In this document: one piece after another, positions 18,881 through 30,679 of the stretch | Numbering within the stretch: the stretch's first letter is position 1 | Layout of the letters: each line of letters starts with the position of its first letter | Origin: Chiridota heheva | Taxonomy: Eukaryota; Echinodermata; Holothuroidea; Apodida; Chiridotidae | NCBI GenBank assembly: GCA_020152595.1 | Contig: JAIGNY010001849.1 | Coordinates: 57,501-121,500 of the forward strand | DNA: 64,000 nt | Direction of reading: 5' to 3' | Notes under the pieces: generated by a model | Told to the model about the DNA's origin: nothing | Databases searched by the model: none | Seen by the model: the letters and a program-made list of their open reading frames with translations, nothing else | Position numbers and translations under genes: made by a program

Positions 18881-19978
18881 TCGGCTTTTGCCGCTGTATA
18901 ACTTCTTTTATTAGGGTTGGAAATTCAATCAAATTTTTTGCTTCTGTTTCACGGAACAGTACTTTCTCAAATAATACTGTTCCAGGTCAGATATTACTGT
19001 TCCAACTTTAGCTGATAACAGGACAAATTCCTTTCTTCAAAAATTTCTTGGCCAATTTTCTTTAGATGAAGTTTCACCATCTAAAGATTAAAGATTGAGC
19101 TGTCCTCTCTTTCATACATTAAAACTTTTGCATTTCTTAAAGGAATATTCCCAGAAATTTTGCACAATTTTATTTGAAAGAGCAAACTTTTAGAGTCAGT
19201 TTGGTTCAAAAATCAGGTTGTCATATTCCCTTCAGGATATCTGAAATTCTTCTAACTTTGTTTACACTGTAGCTATAATTGGAAACAACAGGTGCTACTG
19301 TTGTAAATTGATGATGTCTTTGTTCAGATTTAAAAGCTCTATCTGGGGAACATAAAGTACCTGACTGTCCATGTATCCCTGTTTATATTACTGGTACTTT
19401 TGGAGCGTATACTCTCCCCTTCCCCACATGCTGTTCATGGTAGCGTTAACAAATGGGGTAGCAGAAGAAGAGCAATACATGCACATAAATTTGATAATTC
19501 AACTAGTGTATACCGCTACTGTAGTTGTGCTACAAAAACCTTAAAATCATGACTCAACTTGTTGATATCTGTTTGACCTGAATGAGCTGTCCCTGGTAAT
19601 GACACAATTTGACAAAGCCCACAATACTATTTACCCCATTACAGTTACTCAAGCCCTCAGGGGAATAAACCTTGCAAAAATTAGATTATCTTGGCTAACC
19701 ACTTAACTGTAACCACACCCACTTGATTGATAGCTGTTGACCTTAGTGTCGATGTGCAAAGAGTAAATGGGAGTTCCCTGGAACCACAATAACAGATCTT
19801 CCTTGGGCCAGTATCCCTGTACATATTTAGAAGATGATGTCATAGTAAGGTTTTTTCAGTTGTTTACAATACCAAGTGTTGTGTAAAAGTGCGCAATAAA
19901 AGTTCTGTTGATTGTTACTAAGATTTTCATCGTCAGCTCAAACTTTTGTGGTAGATTTAAGGTAGAATAGTGTGCTGT
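18881..19978. other. Mostly featureless, with one MITE end at 19137
   Basis: No gene. At 19137-19140 TTAA is followed by AGGAATATTCCCAGAAATTT and then TTTATTTGAAAGAGCAAAC, matching the left end of the MITE at 46865-47593. The other end is not found, so this is a truncated copy of roughly 120 bp or more. Confidence 0.5.
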
Positions 19979-20016
19979 ATGTCAATGCGGTTTAGAAGAG
20001 CTTCGAGTAAATCAAG
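19979..20016 (+). other. Candidate first coding exon of a host gene
   Basis: ATG at 19979 opens MSMRFRRASSKS and runs into AAG followed by GTGAGT, a strong splice donor, at 20017. The exon would end after two bases of a codon. It is richer in codon-like structure than its surroundings, but so short a reading can arise by chance. A possible next exon lies at 34074. No family is recognised. Confidence 0.28.
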
Positions 20017-22687
20017 GTGAGTGATATTTCCTGTTTATGGTTTGATATCAAGCCTGGGTGCTACCAGGGAAGTGATCAAGTTTGTGTAAAGCTTAATATT
20101 GCGCTTTTAAGTTGGACCATGGAGCTATTTATTGAGACTAGCTTATTTGCATCTCATTACTGTTCTCATGCAATGCTTTCCATTGCTCAATTAACAACAC
20201 ACAATTTTATAAAGTATATCTGGTTTTATGATTGTGTTTCTGATATACATTTTATGCATTTAAGTTGTTCTGGAATATCTTAGACCTACTCCTGCAATAC
20301 AATAAAGTGCAGTTTTCATTTCTGCTCAAAGTTGTGATTGCTGCACATCTTAGAATCTCTGTCAGGCATATGAAAGTCCTAATTGCTACATAGAGGTATA
20401 GTCAAATTAAATTTCTTTTTTTTGCTGTGTTCAAACTGTTCAACAATGTATTTACAAAAGAGCTGTTAACCTGAGGACATTGACACATATTTGCATTAAT
20501 TAGGTATTGATTAATTAATTATTTAGTATTTGAAATAGGAAATCCAGTAGTGGGAGGGGTGGGTAGGAGAATTTTTCTTTAGAAATTAAAGGAAAATACT
20601 TGGAGAGATATTTTGATTAGCTCGAAAAATACTGACAGCATCTGTTTCTTTGTTTTGCTTTTTGATGAGAGAGAGAGAGAGCTGCTTTGTGATTCTAAAA
20701 AAAGGATGAAAAAGTGATCATGATTTTAAAAATTGTTCCCCCTCCTCGAGGTAAAAAGCTGTTTAAACCCTTTGCAGTTAATGATAACATTAGCAAATTA
20801 CTCAATCCATCATTTTCATTATTACTGTATCCTGCATGACTGACCAGACAAAAGTCAGTTGTTATGTGAGTTGGTCCAGCTGTGCTGTAACAATGCTAAT
20901 CAATCATCAGCCATTGTTACAGTACTACCATTTTAATTTGGATCAATAATGACATAATCAATCTATTTATAGAAGTGACACAATATTAACCCAGGCCAGG
21001 CGCTGCCACTGTTACCAAGGCACTGTCTGTGCTTCCTGTGCATGTCAACAGCTGGCACTTGTTTTTTTCTCTCAAAAAGCTGCTGAATTGTTAACAAGAA
21101 CTTCCTTATTGTTTCCCTGCACAATGTACAAATAGGGAATCATATAACTGACATGGAGAAATCCATGCAAATTGTTTGTAAACATTGCATGGTTTATTAA
21201 TTTCATGGTAGAATAAAGAAATCAAAATATTTGAAATTAAAAAGTTGATAACAATCTTACCTTGAAGGAAATACATTTTTTAAGGCCAGGTATTGTGTGA
21301 ACACATAGATAAAAATACAGTTACAATCCAGCCTTTTTGATTGGTTGAAATATTTACACATACACTGACAAGCCAATCAATTCCATTGTAGAAGTGAAGT
21401 TACTGGTATGTATAGGATTTATTGCTGACTGGTCTTGAGACAAGATTCCCTCTTTAATTGAGACTTGTTTTCTTCTTGTGTTTCGCCTTGCTTTAACAAA
21501 TTGGTTACTCCATTACAGTCAGAATAAAAGTTTTCAAACCATACAACATATGAAATAAAGTTGATGTGTGTTATGTCAGACTTGATATCTTCTTTAATTT
21601 TGAAGGGGCTCAAATTGACATGTTCCTTTGTCCCTTGCATCAGTTGCCTAGAGGTGTTTGTGGTCACCTCAGTAAAATTTCCTTAAAAACTTTACTGACT
21701 GGTATGAGATAATGAAGCATGCAGAGCGTATGTGTGCAGTTTGTATTTAGTGATTTCTTAGATAATAATAATAATAATAATGATACATTTTCATATTGTG
21801 CATTATACCAAACGTATGATGTGAATTAACATTTGAATGTCAATGCAGTATGGTTTTTTCCAGTGGATTATTAGGACTGAATTATTGTTATTGAAATCCA
21901 CTTTCTTTATATGCACAATAACTTTTGTCATGTATAAAACAAAGAAATTAAAGGAAAGTGATTTCATTTACAATACTCTTGTCACACCCACTCCAAATGC
22001 TGAAGTTCAAGCTCAAAGTCAGCATTGCTGTTATGATTAACTGTCCTCACAATAGCTCCCACACAACCCAATCACTGCTAAACATTGTCAAGGGACTTGT
22101 TTTTGTGACCTGGTAGCAGTGATGTCGTAATATGCAGGTACTGTTTCCTTATATGGTAAGGAGGCAGGATATTATTCACTTGTTTATTATAATAGGCCGC
22201 CCACTCTGTACTAACATGTTTTATAGCCCTCCATGGTGCAAGCGCACTCTACCTGCTGTGTTTGTGATGACATCATTTTTGCTCACTGTTATAAAAGTGA
22301 GATTGACAGATGTTTTGGTATTTTTGCTTCTGAATTTGAGTGGAGACCGGCTGCAGGAAAGTGTGATTTCATGCTAGTAATGTGATCAGAAGTGCACTGC
22401 TTTGTGATTGCTTGGATGTCTTGTTCTTCATTGATTTGTATTTCTCATCTGAGGTCGTGTACAGGTGACAAGATCAGAGATTGTAAGCCAGATTTCTTCT
22501 TCTTGTAATATTATTGAGTTCATGAATTGTGGTCTAGGAAATGTGCAGCTTGGTAGTATTACTGATACAATGCGTTTTGGGATGCCTGCATGGGAAAAGG
22601 GCTAGAAGGGAAAAATCTTGAAAGGCACTGGTGTTTTTATGATGAAAATACTATGTTTACCATTCACAGCGGATGAATGATAGAAAT
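20017..22687. other. Non-coding sequence, possibly intronic
   Basis: No gene recognised. Contains a perfect 11-bp inverted repeat (20885-20895 CTGTAACAATG with 20912-20922 CATTGTTACAG), a dispersed repeat at 21281-21410 and an (AAT)n run at 21759-21784. Frames of 60-90 codons here lack motifs. Confidence 0.4.
21281..21410. repeat. Dispersed repeat, inverted relative to 46010-46137
   Basis: AAGGCCAGGTATTGTGT, GACAAGCCAAT and AGAAGTGAAGTTACT also occur, reverse complemented and diverged, at 46010-46137. The two copies are about 25 kb apart. Confidence 0.5.
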
Positions 22688-23017
22688 TATGCACTTGTCA
22701 GTTGTGTGACTCAAGCCTACTACCCCCAGCAATGTCAGTCAAAGGTGAGTCATTGACATATGAAATATTGACTCATATGTGTGTCATTGTACCAAATTGT
22801 CAGTCACCAGAGTGACTCTCAAGTGGGTCAATTTACTTTAGACCCATTGACTTTGTACAGAGGTGATTGATTTGGGATAAGTCATTTCACAAAATATTGT
22901 CAGTCACCTAAGTGACTGAGGGGTACATCAATGTACATGTTTTGTCCACCCGCTTTGGTGCAATGACTCATCTTGTTCAGGGGTGTAGGGGTGAGTCACA
23001 CAGTTGACAAGTGCATT
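22688..23017. mobile_element. MITE-like element with imperfect terminal inverted repeats
   Basis: The left end ATGCACTTGTCAGTTGTGTG and the reverse complement of the right end (ATGCACTTGTCAACTGTGTG) differ at two positions, and similarity continues through GACTCA and a CTAC/CCCC tract. Inside are short palindromes such as AGTCACCAGAGTGACT and AGTCACCTAAGTGACT. No coding capacity. The target duplication is not clear. Confidence 0.6.
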
Positions 23018-23188
23018 ACATAACTGGTAAAGAATGTGTATAATGTTTACTGGTATACTGTATATGTTAGGCACTCCTTTCCCCATCCCAATTACTGAAG
23101 AACAGAGGGGTGTTAGCTCCCTACTGTACTTCCCTGTGGTGCAGACACCTGTGAATGACTTAGTATGACTTCCATGACAAGAACTGAA

Positions 23189-23932
23189 GAATGTCTTTAA
23201 AAGTACAGTATATGAACAAGATGTTTAAAATGGCTTAAGGTACAGTATATGAACAAGATGTTTAGGATGGCTTAAGGTACACTATATGAACAAGATGTTT
23301 AAGATGGCTTAAGGTACAGTATATGTACAAGATGTTTTAGATGGCTTAAGGTACAGTATATAAACAAGATGTTTAAGTTGGGTAAGGTACAGTATTTGAA
23401 CAAGATGTTTAAGATGGCTTAAGGTACAGTATATGAACAAGATGTTTAAGATGGCTGAAGGTACAGTATATGAACAAGATGTTTAAGATGGCTTAAGGTA
23501 CAGTATATGAACAAAATGTTTAAGATGGCTTAAGGTACAGTATATGAACAAGATGTTTAAGATGGCTTAAGGTACAGTATACGAACAAGATGTTTAAGAT
23601 GGCTCAAGGTACAGTATATGAACAAGATGTTTAAGATGGCTTAAGGTACAGTATATGAACAAGATGTTTAAGATGGCTTAAGGTACAGTATATGAACAAG
23701 ATGTTTAAGATGGCTTAAGGTACAGTATATGAACAAGATGTTTAAGATGGCTTAAGGTACAGTATATGAACAAGATGTTTAAGATGGCCTAAGGTACAGT
23801 ATATGAACAAGATGTTTAAGATGGCTTAAGGTACAGTATATGAACAAGATGTTTAAGATGGCTTAAGGTACAGTATATGAACAAGATGTTTAAGATGGCT
23901 TAAGGTACAGTATATGAACAAGATGTTTAAGA
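23189..23932. repeat. 37-bp minisatellite, about 20 copies
   Basis: Units contain AAGGTACAGTATATGAACAA and GATGTTTAAGATGGCTT, nearly identical through the array, with the first copies the most diverged. Confidence 0.95.
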
Positions 23933-24144
23933 TAAACTCAAAATCATAAAAATAGCTAAAAGTCTCATTAAACTGGTCCCATCAGTTAAACATTGATCAT
24001 TTAAAAATTTGGATACTGAATTAGCATAAATTGCACAAAACTTTGTGACATCACAAGAAGAACACTGTGGTATTGCTTGTGTAAATTTAATGTTTTTCAA
24101 CCTTTTCCCAAATGTGTATGAGAGGAAACAGTTGTTTATTAATT

Positions 24145-24385
24145 CAGCAGTCAAACGACATCTTCACATATCCCCATAAGCATTCACCTTTTTCAGATTT
24201 TTTTTTAGGTGAAAATTCACCCACCTGCCATATTTTTTGGCAAAGATTCACCTGCCAAAAAAAATAGGTCAAGATTAACCTCTGTCAAAATGTTGGGTTA
24301 CGATGCACCCTGGCAAAAAAAATCGGGGGTCAAGATTCACCTTTGCCAATTATTTTTAGGTGAAGATTTACCATAGAGAAAAACA
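24145..24385. repeat. Dispersed repeat, left-hand copy
   Basis: Starts CAGCAGTCAAACGACATCTT, then AGCATTCACC and repeated GTCAAGATTCACC-type words. It is related to 18262-18432 and to the inverted copy at 25290-25495. The termini could be hAT-like (CAG-N-GGTCAAA), but flanking 8-mers do not match. Confidence 0.5.
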
Positions 24386-25289
24386 TGTTTTTTACCTAAC
24401 TTATTTTATAACGCATGTACTTCAAAGAGCCACCTTTTTGTTCTATTGTACCACAATTTGTATTACTCTCTTTTATCTTCTTGCATGATACACGTTTGCA
24501 TTATAGAAATTTATGACAGCAATAAAGTGTGACCAGAGAAAATAACTATATATGATGCACAACTTAAAACATGTCTGTTTGCTTTCTCTTTCGTTGTCTT
24601 TGTCTTTGAATTGCATCATTCACTTCACAATAATCCCTACATGTGACAAACATTGCAACAGTGATCAATCCCCTAGCAATTTTGAACATTTTATCAAATT
24701 TAATTTTCTCCCTTGTTTAAACTTGTTACTTTGCTATGGAAAACCCTGTGTTTAAAACAAATTGCCTAGACCCTAGAAATATTTTGCAAATTGTACTCAT
24801 TCAACCTGAAAATCAGCACATTTAGTTGTTTTTAGCGAGCCGCATGAAGAAATTGTACCACACAGTGACACCAAATGATCATTTGCAGCCAATTTCATGA
24901 TGGAACGCTTAAATAATATTCATTGACATATTTGGAGTGTGTATTAGCACCTCTTGTTCTTCGTGCCCATGTTGGCACCACTACGCTTATGATTATGGAC
25001 GTATTATAATACCTCTGTACGTAGTAGGAGGAAGACAGTTTGTGAACATTCTTATGTAGGGATATTATATGGGTACGTGGCCCGGATAAACTTCCGTGGA
25101 ACGCTTTTTACGCAAGGCACAATACTGCAATAGGTATGTGCTAGTGGGCGAGGATGAAATACAATACTGCAATAGGTATGTGCCAGCTCGGCGAGGATAA
25201 AACGTCTTTAATCTGTCAATACGCAAACAGAAAATTGTAATTCTAAGTTAATTATTTGGATTTGGCACATTCCGTTGTTTAGATTAAAG
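24386..25289. other. No gene; short duplication at 25118-25205
   Basis: ACAATACTGCAATAGGTATG is present twice (about 25119 and 25162), followed by similar GCGAGGAT-AAA tails. Otherwise featureless. Confidence 0.45.
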
Positions 25290-25495
25290 AATTTTGACAA
25301 GGATTCACCCATCTGCAATAGTTTTAAAGCAAAAATTCACCGGACTTTGTTTAAGATTCACACCACCCAAAAAAAAATTCCGGTCAAGATTCACCCAAAC
25401 TTTAAATTTTTGATCTGAAGATTCAACGTCGTAACGACGTAGAATCTTAAACGTGCCTTGAGAGGGGGGTCTGTGAAGATGCCGTTTGACCACTG
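25290..25495. repeat. Dispersed repeat, inverted copy
   Basis: Ends GAAGATGCCGTTTGACCACT, the inverse of the 24145 and 18262 starts, and carries several CAAGATTCACC and GATTCACCC words. Together with 24145-24385 it gives two inverted ends 1.35 kb apart. Confidence 0.5.
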
Positions 25496-25675
25496 CATAA
25501 GCAAAGGAAATGAAATTTTGCTTTTGCTTTGACCCATATTTAGCAGTAAATGCAAATTCTGTGGTGTGTGAAATCTAGGAGAGATATATAAAGGATTACA
25601 TTCAAGATATGGAGCTGTGTTCTTGTGCATACATCATCACTTATAGTACCCTTATATCAATTTTAGCTTGTACCA

Positions 25676-25980
25676 TGCTTGCGACAAGCTAACATTTTTA
25701 GCTTGCGCAAGCATGTTGCAAGCTTGCAGCAAGCGTGCTGCAAGCTAGTATTTGGAACAAATACTAGCTTGTTAGCTTGCGCAAGCTAGCATAGAATATT
25801 TGTTAGCTTGCTCAAGCTTGCAAAAAGTTTTGCTAACTTGCGCAAGATTGCAGATAGCTTTTGCTAGCTTGTGCAAGCTAATTTGTTCCTAATACTAGCT
25901 TGCTGCAAGGTTGCTTTATGCTTGCACAAGCTAAAAATTGTTAGCTTGTTGCGAGCGTGCTGCAAGCTAATATTTCTGTG
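25676..25980. repeat. Dense AGCTTGC/GCAAGCT palindrome cluster
   Basis: Over about 300 bp, words such as AGCTTGCGCAAGCT, TTGCAGCAAGC and GCTGCAAGCTA recur in both orientations, so almost any segment can pair with a neighbour. No coding capacity. Confidence 0.8.
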
Positions 25981-26370
25981 ACAGTAATAGCGCATGTTGA
26001 AAAATTCTTCAAAAATAAATTTGTCATAACTTAAAAAAGTATAAATGTTATTTTTACAATTTGAAGACATACAGTATGTGCTTAGAATTGCCATCTGAAT
26101 ACAAGTCTTAAGTGTCAAGAGATATGGTAAATTGCAACCATAATACTTGCGTACAGTACAATGTACGTTCCAGCAAATTCTGTTAGTTAATTGTGCTCTA
26201 CAATCTGAAGTAGGTTTTAAATGCAGTTGTTGAACAATCTGAATTTGTTTGCAGCAAAATCTATCAAGAAAGAAAATAAGTAATGGCATCACTCTTCTAA
26301 AGTCCTGCCTATTTAAACAAAATTCAAAGAGCTTGAGATGTTATACTTGTGTTTCTTTGTGTGGTCTCTT

Positions 26371-27784
26371 ACTGTACAGGATAAGCATGTCTTACTGTAC
26401 AGGATAAGCATGTCTTACTGTACAGTATGAGCATGTCTCTTACTGTACAGGATAAACATGTCTTACTGTGCAGGATAAGCATGTCTTACTGTACAGTACA
26501 AGCATGTCTCTTACTGTACAGTACAAGCATGTCTCTTACTGTACAGGATAAACATGTCTTACTGTACAGGATAAGCATGTCTTACTGTACAGTACGAGTA
26601 TGTCTCTTACTGTACAAGATAAACATGTCTTACTGTTCAGGATAAGCATGCCTCTTACTGTACAGGATAAGCATGTCTTACTGTACAGGATAAGCATGTC
26701 TTACTGTACAGGATAAACATGTCTTACTGTACAGGATAAGCATGTCTCTTACTGTACAGGATAAACATGTCTTACTGTGCAGGATAAGCATGTCTTACTG
26801 TACAGTACGAGCATGTCTCTTACTGTACAGGATAAACATGTCTTACTGTACAGGATAAGCATGTCTCTTACTGTACAGGATAAGCATGTCTCTTACTGTA
26901 CAGGATAAGCATGTATCTTATTGTGCAGGATAAGCATGTCTCTTACTGTACAGGATAAGTATGTTTCTTACTGTACAGGATAATCATTGATCAATTTTAG
27001 CTACTTTAAAGAAATAAATCTTCACTCACATATCTTGAAATTGGAAACAGTCTATACATTTAATTTCCTTCTTGATTCTTTGAAAAACTGAATTCATTTG
27101 CTTTTCAAAAACAGATATTTATTTGCCTTGTTTCATAACAAACAATTTGTTTATTTTCATGTCTTACTATACAGGATAAGCATGTCTTACTATACAGGAT
27201 AAGCATGTCTTACTATACAGGATAAGCATCTATTACTATACAGGATGAGCATGTCTTACTGTACAGGATGAGCATCTCTTACTGTACAGGATAAGCATGT
27301 CTTACTGTACAGGATGAGCATGTCTCTTACTGTACAGGATAAGCATGTCTCTTACTGTACAGGATAAGCATGTATCTTATTGTACAGGATAAGCATGTCT
27401 CTTACTGTACAGGATAAGTATGTTTCTTACTGTACAGGATAATCATTGATCAATTTTAGCTACAGGATAAGCATGTCTTACTGCACAGGATGAGCATGTC
27501 TCTTACTGTACAGGATAAGCATGTCTCTTACTGTACAGGATAAGCATGTCTCTTACTGTACAGATGGGGGATTTTTTGCATAATTGACAATACTTAGCTA
27601 TTTTGATAAGAAAATTGATCAATTTTAACTACTTTAGAAATAAATCTTCACTCACATATCTTGAAATTGGAAACAGTCTATACATTTAATTTCCTTCTTG
27701 ATTCTTTGAAAACTGAATTCATTTGCTTTCCAAAAACAGACATTTATTTGCCTTGTTTCATAACAAACAATTTGTTTATTTTCA
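26371..27784. repeat. 23-25-bp minisatellite with duplicated flank
   Basis: Units of TCTTACTGTACAGGATAAGC followed by ATG fill 26371-26983, 27159-27440 and 27464-27563. A non-repetitive block after the first array (about 26984-27158) recurs after the last one (about 27609-27784), for example CACTCACATATCTTGAAATT and CAAACAATTTGTTTATTTTC. So an array plus its flank was duplicated about 627 bp to the right. Confidence 0.9.
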
Positions 27785-28739
27785 AATGAAATGCAGTTCA
27801 AATTCCCCAAAAGGCAACATTTGAAATCCTGGAGGGTTTATCTGTCTCCCTACATCTAGACTAGTAAACAAATCAGATGAGTCATCACAGATACAGATAC
27901 TGGTGACTGTCAATGGATAGATCTGCATAATTAACCTGAATAAGGTTGAGTGGGAATTGTTACTTGCATGATCTCATACTTTTGGAAATGTACACACTAC
28001 AAGTCTGCGTGCCAAGTGCTTCTGGTGAAACACATTTTATGACATTGAAAACAATGAAATAGTTAATAAGCGGAACATTTCTTTCTCAGCGGGCCCATAG
28101 CCGGAGGAAGAAAGGGAGGTAGGGGGGGGGGGGGATCTGGGGGAAATACCTCCCGAACCCATTACAAAATATTTCACCCCCCTTACAAACTAAGGTAAGC
28201 AAAAATTAGTAACATGCATCATAATTTGAAAAAGCCCTATAATTTTGTTTAAATCATGCATAATTACTGAACGAATCTTAATTTACATAATATTTTACAA
28301 AACACAATAATACTATTATAATATTATTTTACATTATATTATTTTGCTGTCTTGAAATTTCTACAGGCCTTATAGGTATAATTATGGAAGAGCAACCTGT
28401 ATTTGTTAAAAAAGCATAAAGCTCAAGGAATTTTCCAACAGATTAAAGTTTAACCATGTTTGCCAGCAACAAATGCAGCATAATCATTAGCATGGTACCA
28501 CCTCGGTTTCATGTGATAGCAAACTCTGCCGTAACCTTTTTAAAAAAAATCTTGAGTTGGGGCAAAATATGCAGAAGGGATATATCATTTCCATACAATT
28601 GATAAAGTCAGCGGCATAGGAAGGGGGGTGGAGCCAAACTTTGTTTTCGTCTTAACAAACCTCAAAAAATATATGAGTCTCTTATGTCAAAAAACTATTT
28701 GTAAGGAGAGGGGGGGGGGAGTGGGGGTGTAAAATTATT

Positions 28740-29095
28740 GGAAATTTTTGCAACATTTCTAGAAAATTTCAGAAAACTTGGAAGAAAAAATTAAAGAAAC
28801 TTTCACGAAAATGAAGCACATTTCCCAAAAATGAAAGCAAATTTCTTGAAAAAGGAAGGAAATTTCCTGAAAATTGAAGAAGAAAAAACTACAAAATGAA
28901 GTAAATATACCTATAATTAAAAGCAATTTTCAAAAAAAGAAATTTCCTGAAAATGAAGGAAATCTTCTAAAAGTAAAAATAAATTTCTCGAGAAAGGAAG
29001 GAAATTCCCCAAAATTTAATAAAAACTTCCAAAAATTAAAGAACATTTCATGAAAATGAAGAAAATTTCACGAAAATGGAAGGAGATTTCCTGAG
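28740..29095. repeat. Degenerate A-rich repeat
   Basis: Variants of GAAATTTCCTGAAAATGAAG recur about ten times with poor spacing. Non-coding. Confidence 0.6.
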
Positions 29096-29378
29096 TCTTT
29101 TAATCAGTGTTGACTTTTGTAGTGACGATCTTAATTTATTATATTATTTCAATATATTTGTTTCATAAGGATATTTTCCTATGGTCAAAACTCACCACGG
29201 GGGGCAGTCAAAAGAAATCAGTTAGGGGGGGGGGGGGGTGAAACATTTCCCCTCGGGTTAGTATGATAAAATAGGCTATGAACTGTGCGGTTAAAACAAT
29301 TGAAACCTTATGTTTAAAGGAAATTGCTCGGCTCAAAAAATTGAACTGATTGCGCACAACTCTAGCAGATTACTATTA

Positions 29379-29396
29379 TTGTTGTTGTTGCTGTTG

Positions 29397-29455
<59 letters not shown>
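29379..29455. repeat. TTG/TTA microsatellite
   Basis: A run of TTG turns into an uninterrupted (TTA)n of about 18 units. Confidence 0.95.
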
Positions 29456-29458
<3 letters not shown>

Positions 29459-29932
29459 TGTCACATTCCAGAGCTGTTTGCACACAATGATCAAACTTTA
29501 TCAAAAATAACGGAACTTTTAACAATTAATCAATATGTGTCGACTAAGTGTTTTTCAGAGTGAATTTGTTTATCGTAGCTTCTGAATTTCTTTTGACTAA
29601 GCCGTTCTGGGAAAGAATCATGCAGAAAAACCCGTCCGACGGGCCCTGTACCTTTCTCTGTTGTTTTTGCAACTGATTAGTTCCAGTCAGCCATTGTAGT
29701 AATGTTTAATAATACAATAGTATAGTAGGCTCTAGTACACATACAGTAGTACACTCATACTGTACTGTACAGGTGTTCACGAAGTGAACTATTTGATTGG
29801 ACATTTGTGCTGACCGATAGTCGGAAAAAAGAGCTGATCTTGACGTCATGCAAAGCATGGCCAGATTTATCAGTGTTGTTGTTATGAATTTTTTGAGCCA
29901 AGCGATTTTCTTTACTTTAGAATAGAAATTAA

Positions 29933-30164
29933 AGGAGCACTAGACGGAAAAGTATGGACGCTCATTTTTGCAAATTTCACAGATTTATTATCCTTAACAG
30001 ATCGATAAGCTCCATGCCTTCATAGCCCACAGACGACAAGAGGGCAAAGGTCACTTGAATATTCATATTAACCAGAAAATTGCTATACCGTTGTGTGCTA
30101 GAAAGCTTTTGATTTTTTGAGGACCCCCCTAAAAATACGCCCCCACTTTTGGTCTAGTGCTCCT
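29933..30164. mobile_element. Short MITE, 13-bp perfect terminal repeats
   Basis: AGGAGCACTAGAC at 29933-29945 is matched exactly by its reverse complement at 30152-30164. TTAA precedes it (29929-29932); the right flank TTCC no longer matches. 232 bp, no coding capacity. It lies inside the larger candidate element 28085-30221. Confidence 0.65.
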
Positions 30165-30679
30165 TTCCCCCTCCTCCTTCCCCCCCTCCCCCCAAAAAAA
30201 AGTACAGCTGGCTACGGACCCATTTCTTTATTGTACAGGTAGGTTCTGTAATAAACAGTTTATGTTTTAGAACTTTTGTAAGCTCTGTCAATTAAACGTC
30301 AACATTTCATAGAATTTTGGTTTGAGTATAACAAATGGCATAGGTCATGATGCCACATTTCATCAAAGAAACTTGTTTGCTTGAATACTAGAATATCCAA
30401 ATATTTAATTTTCTCTTGGTATGCAGAACAATATGATATGCATAATAACTTATTGTTTAATATTTACAAAATATGATGTGATAGAATGCATAATGTTACA
30501 TACATAAGATTAAATCAAAAATGATATAAAGTGAGATCAAATAAAGAATAATCTTTAAATAATAATATGAAGATTGTAGAGTTTGTATCATGAATTGATG
30601 CCTTTAACATTGGACATTGATCAGTTTGTATTGAGTGATAAATGTACCTAATTTGATTACTTTTGTAAGATCCCTTTAA

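Larger units (their letters stand above)
28085..30221. mobile_element. Candidate hAT-like element with 8-bp duplication
   Basis: The 8-mer ATTTCTTT flanks it at 28077-28084 and 30222-30229. Ends are GGGCCCATAGCC on the left (from about 28091) and, reverse complemented, GGGTCCGTAGCC on the right: imperfect but clearly related. Inside are long G runs, an A-rich degenerate array, a TTA microsatellite and a nested MITE at 29933. No transposase frame. The left end is offset by six bases, so this remains a candidate. Confidence 0.45.

Noticed and set aside
29310..29510. Poly-leucine frame
   Set aside because: Translation of the TTG/TTA microsatellite.
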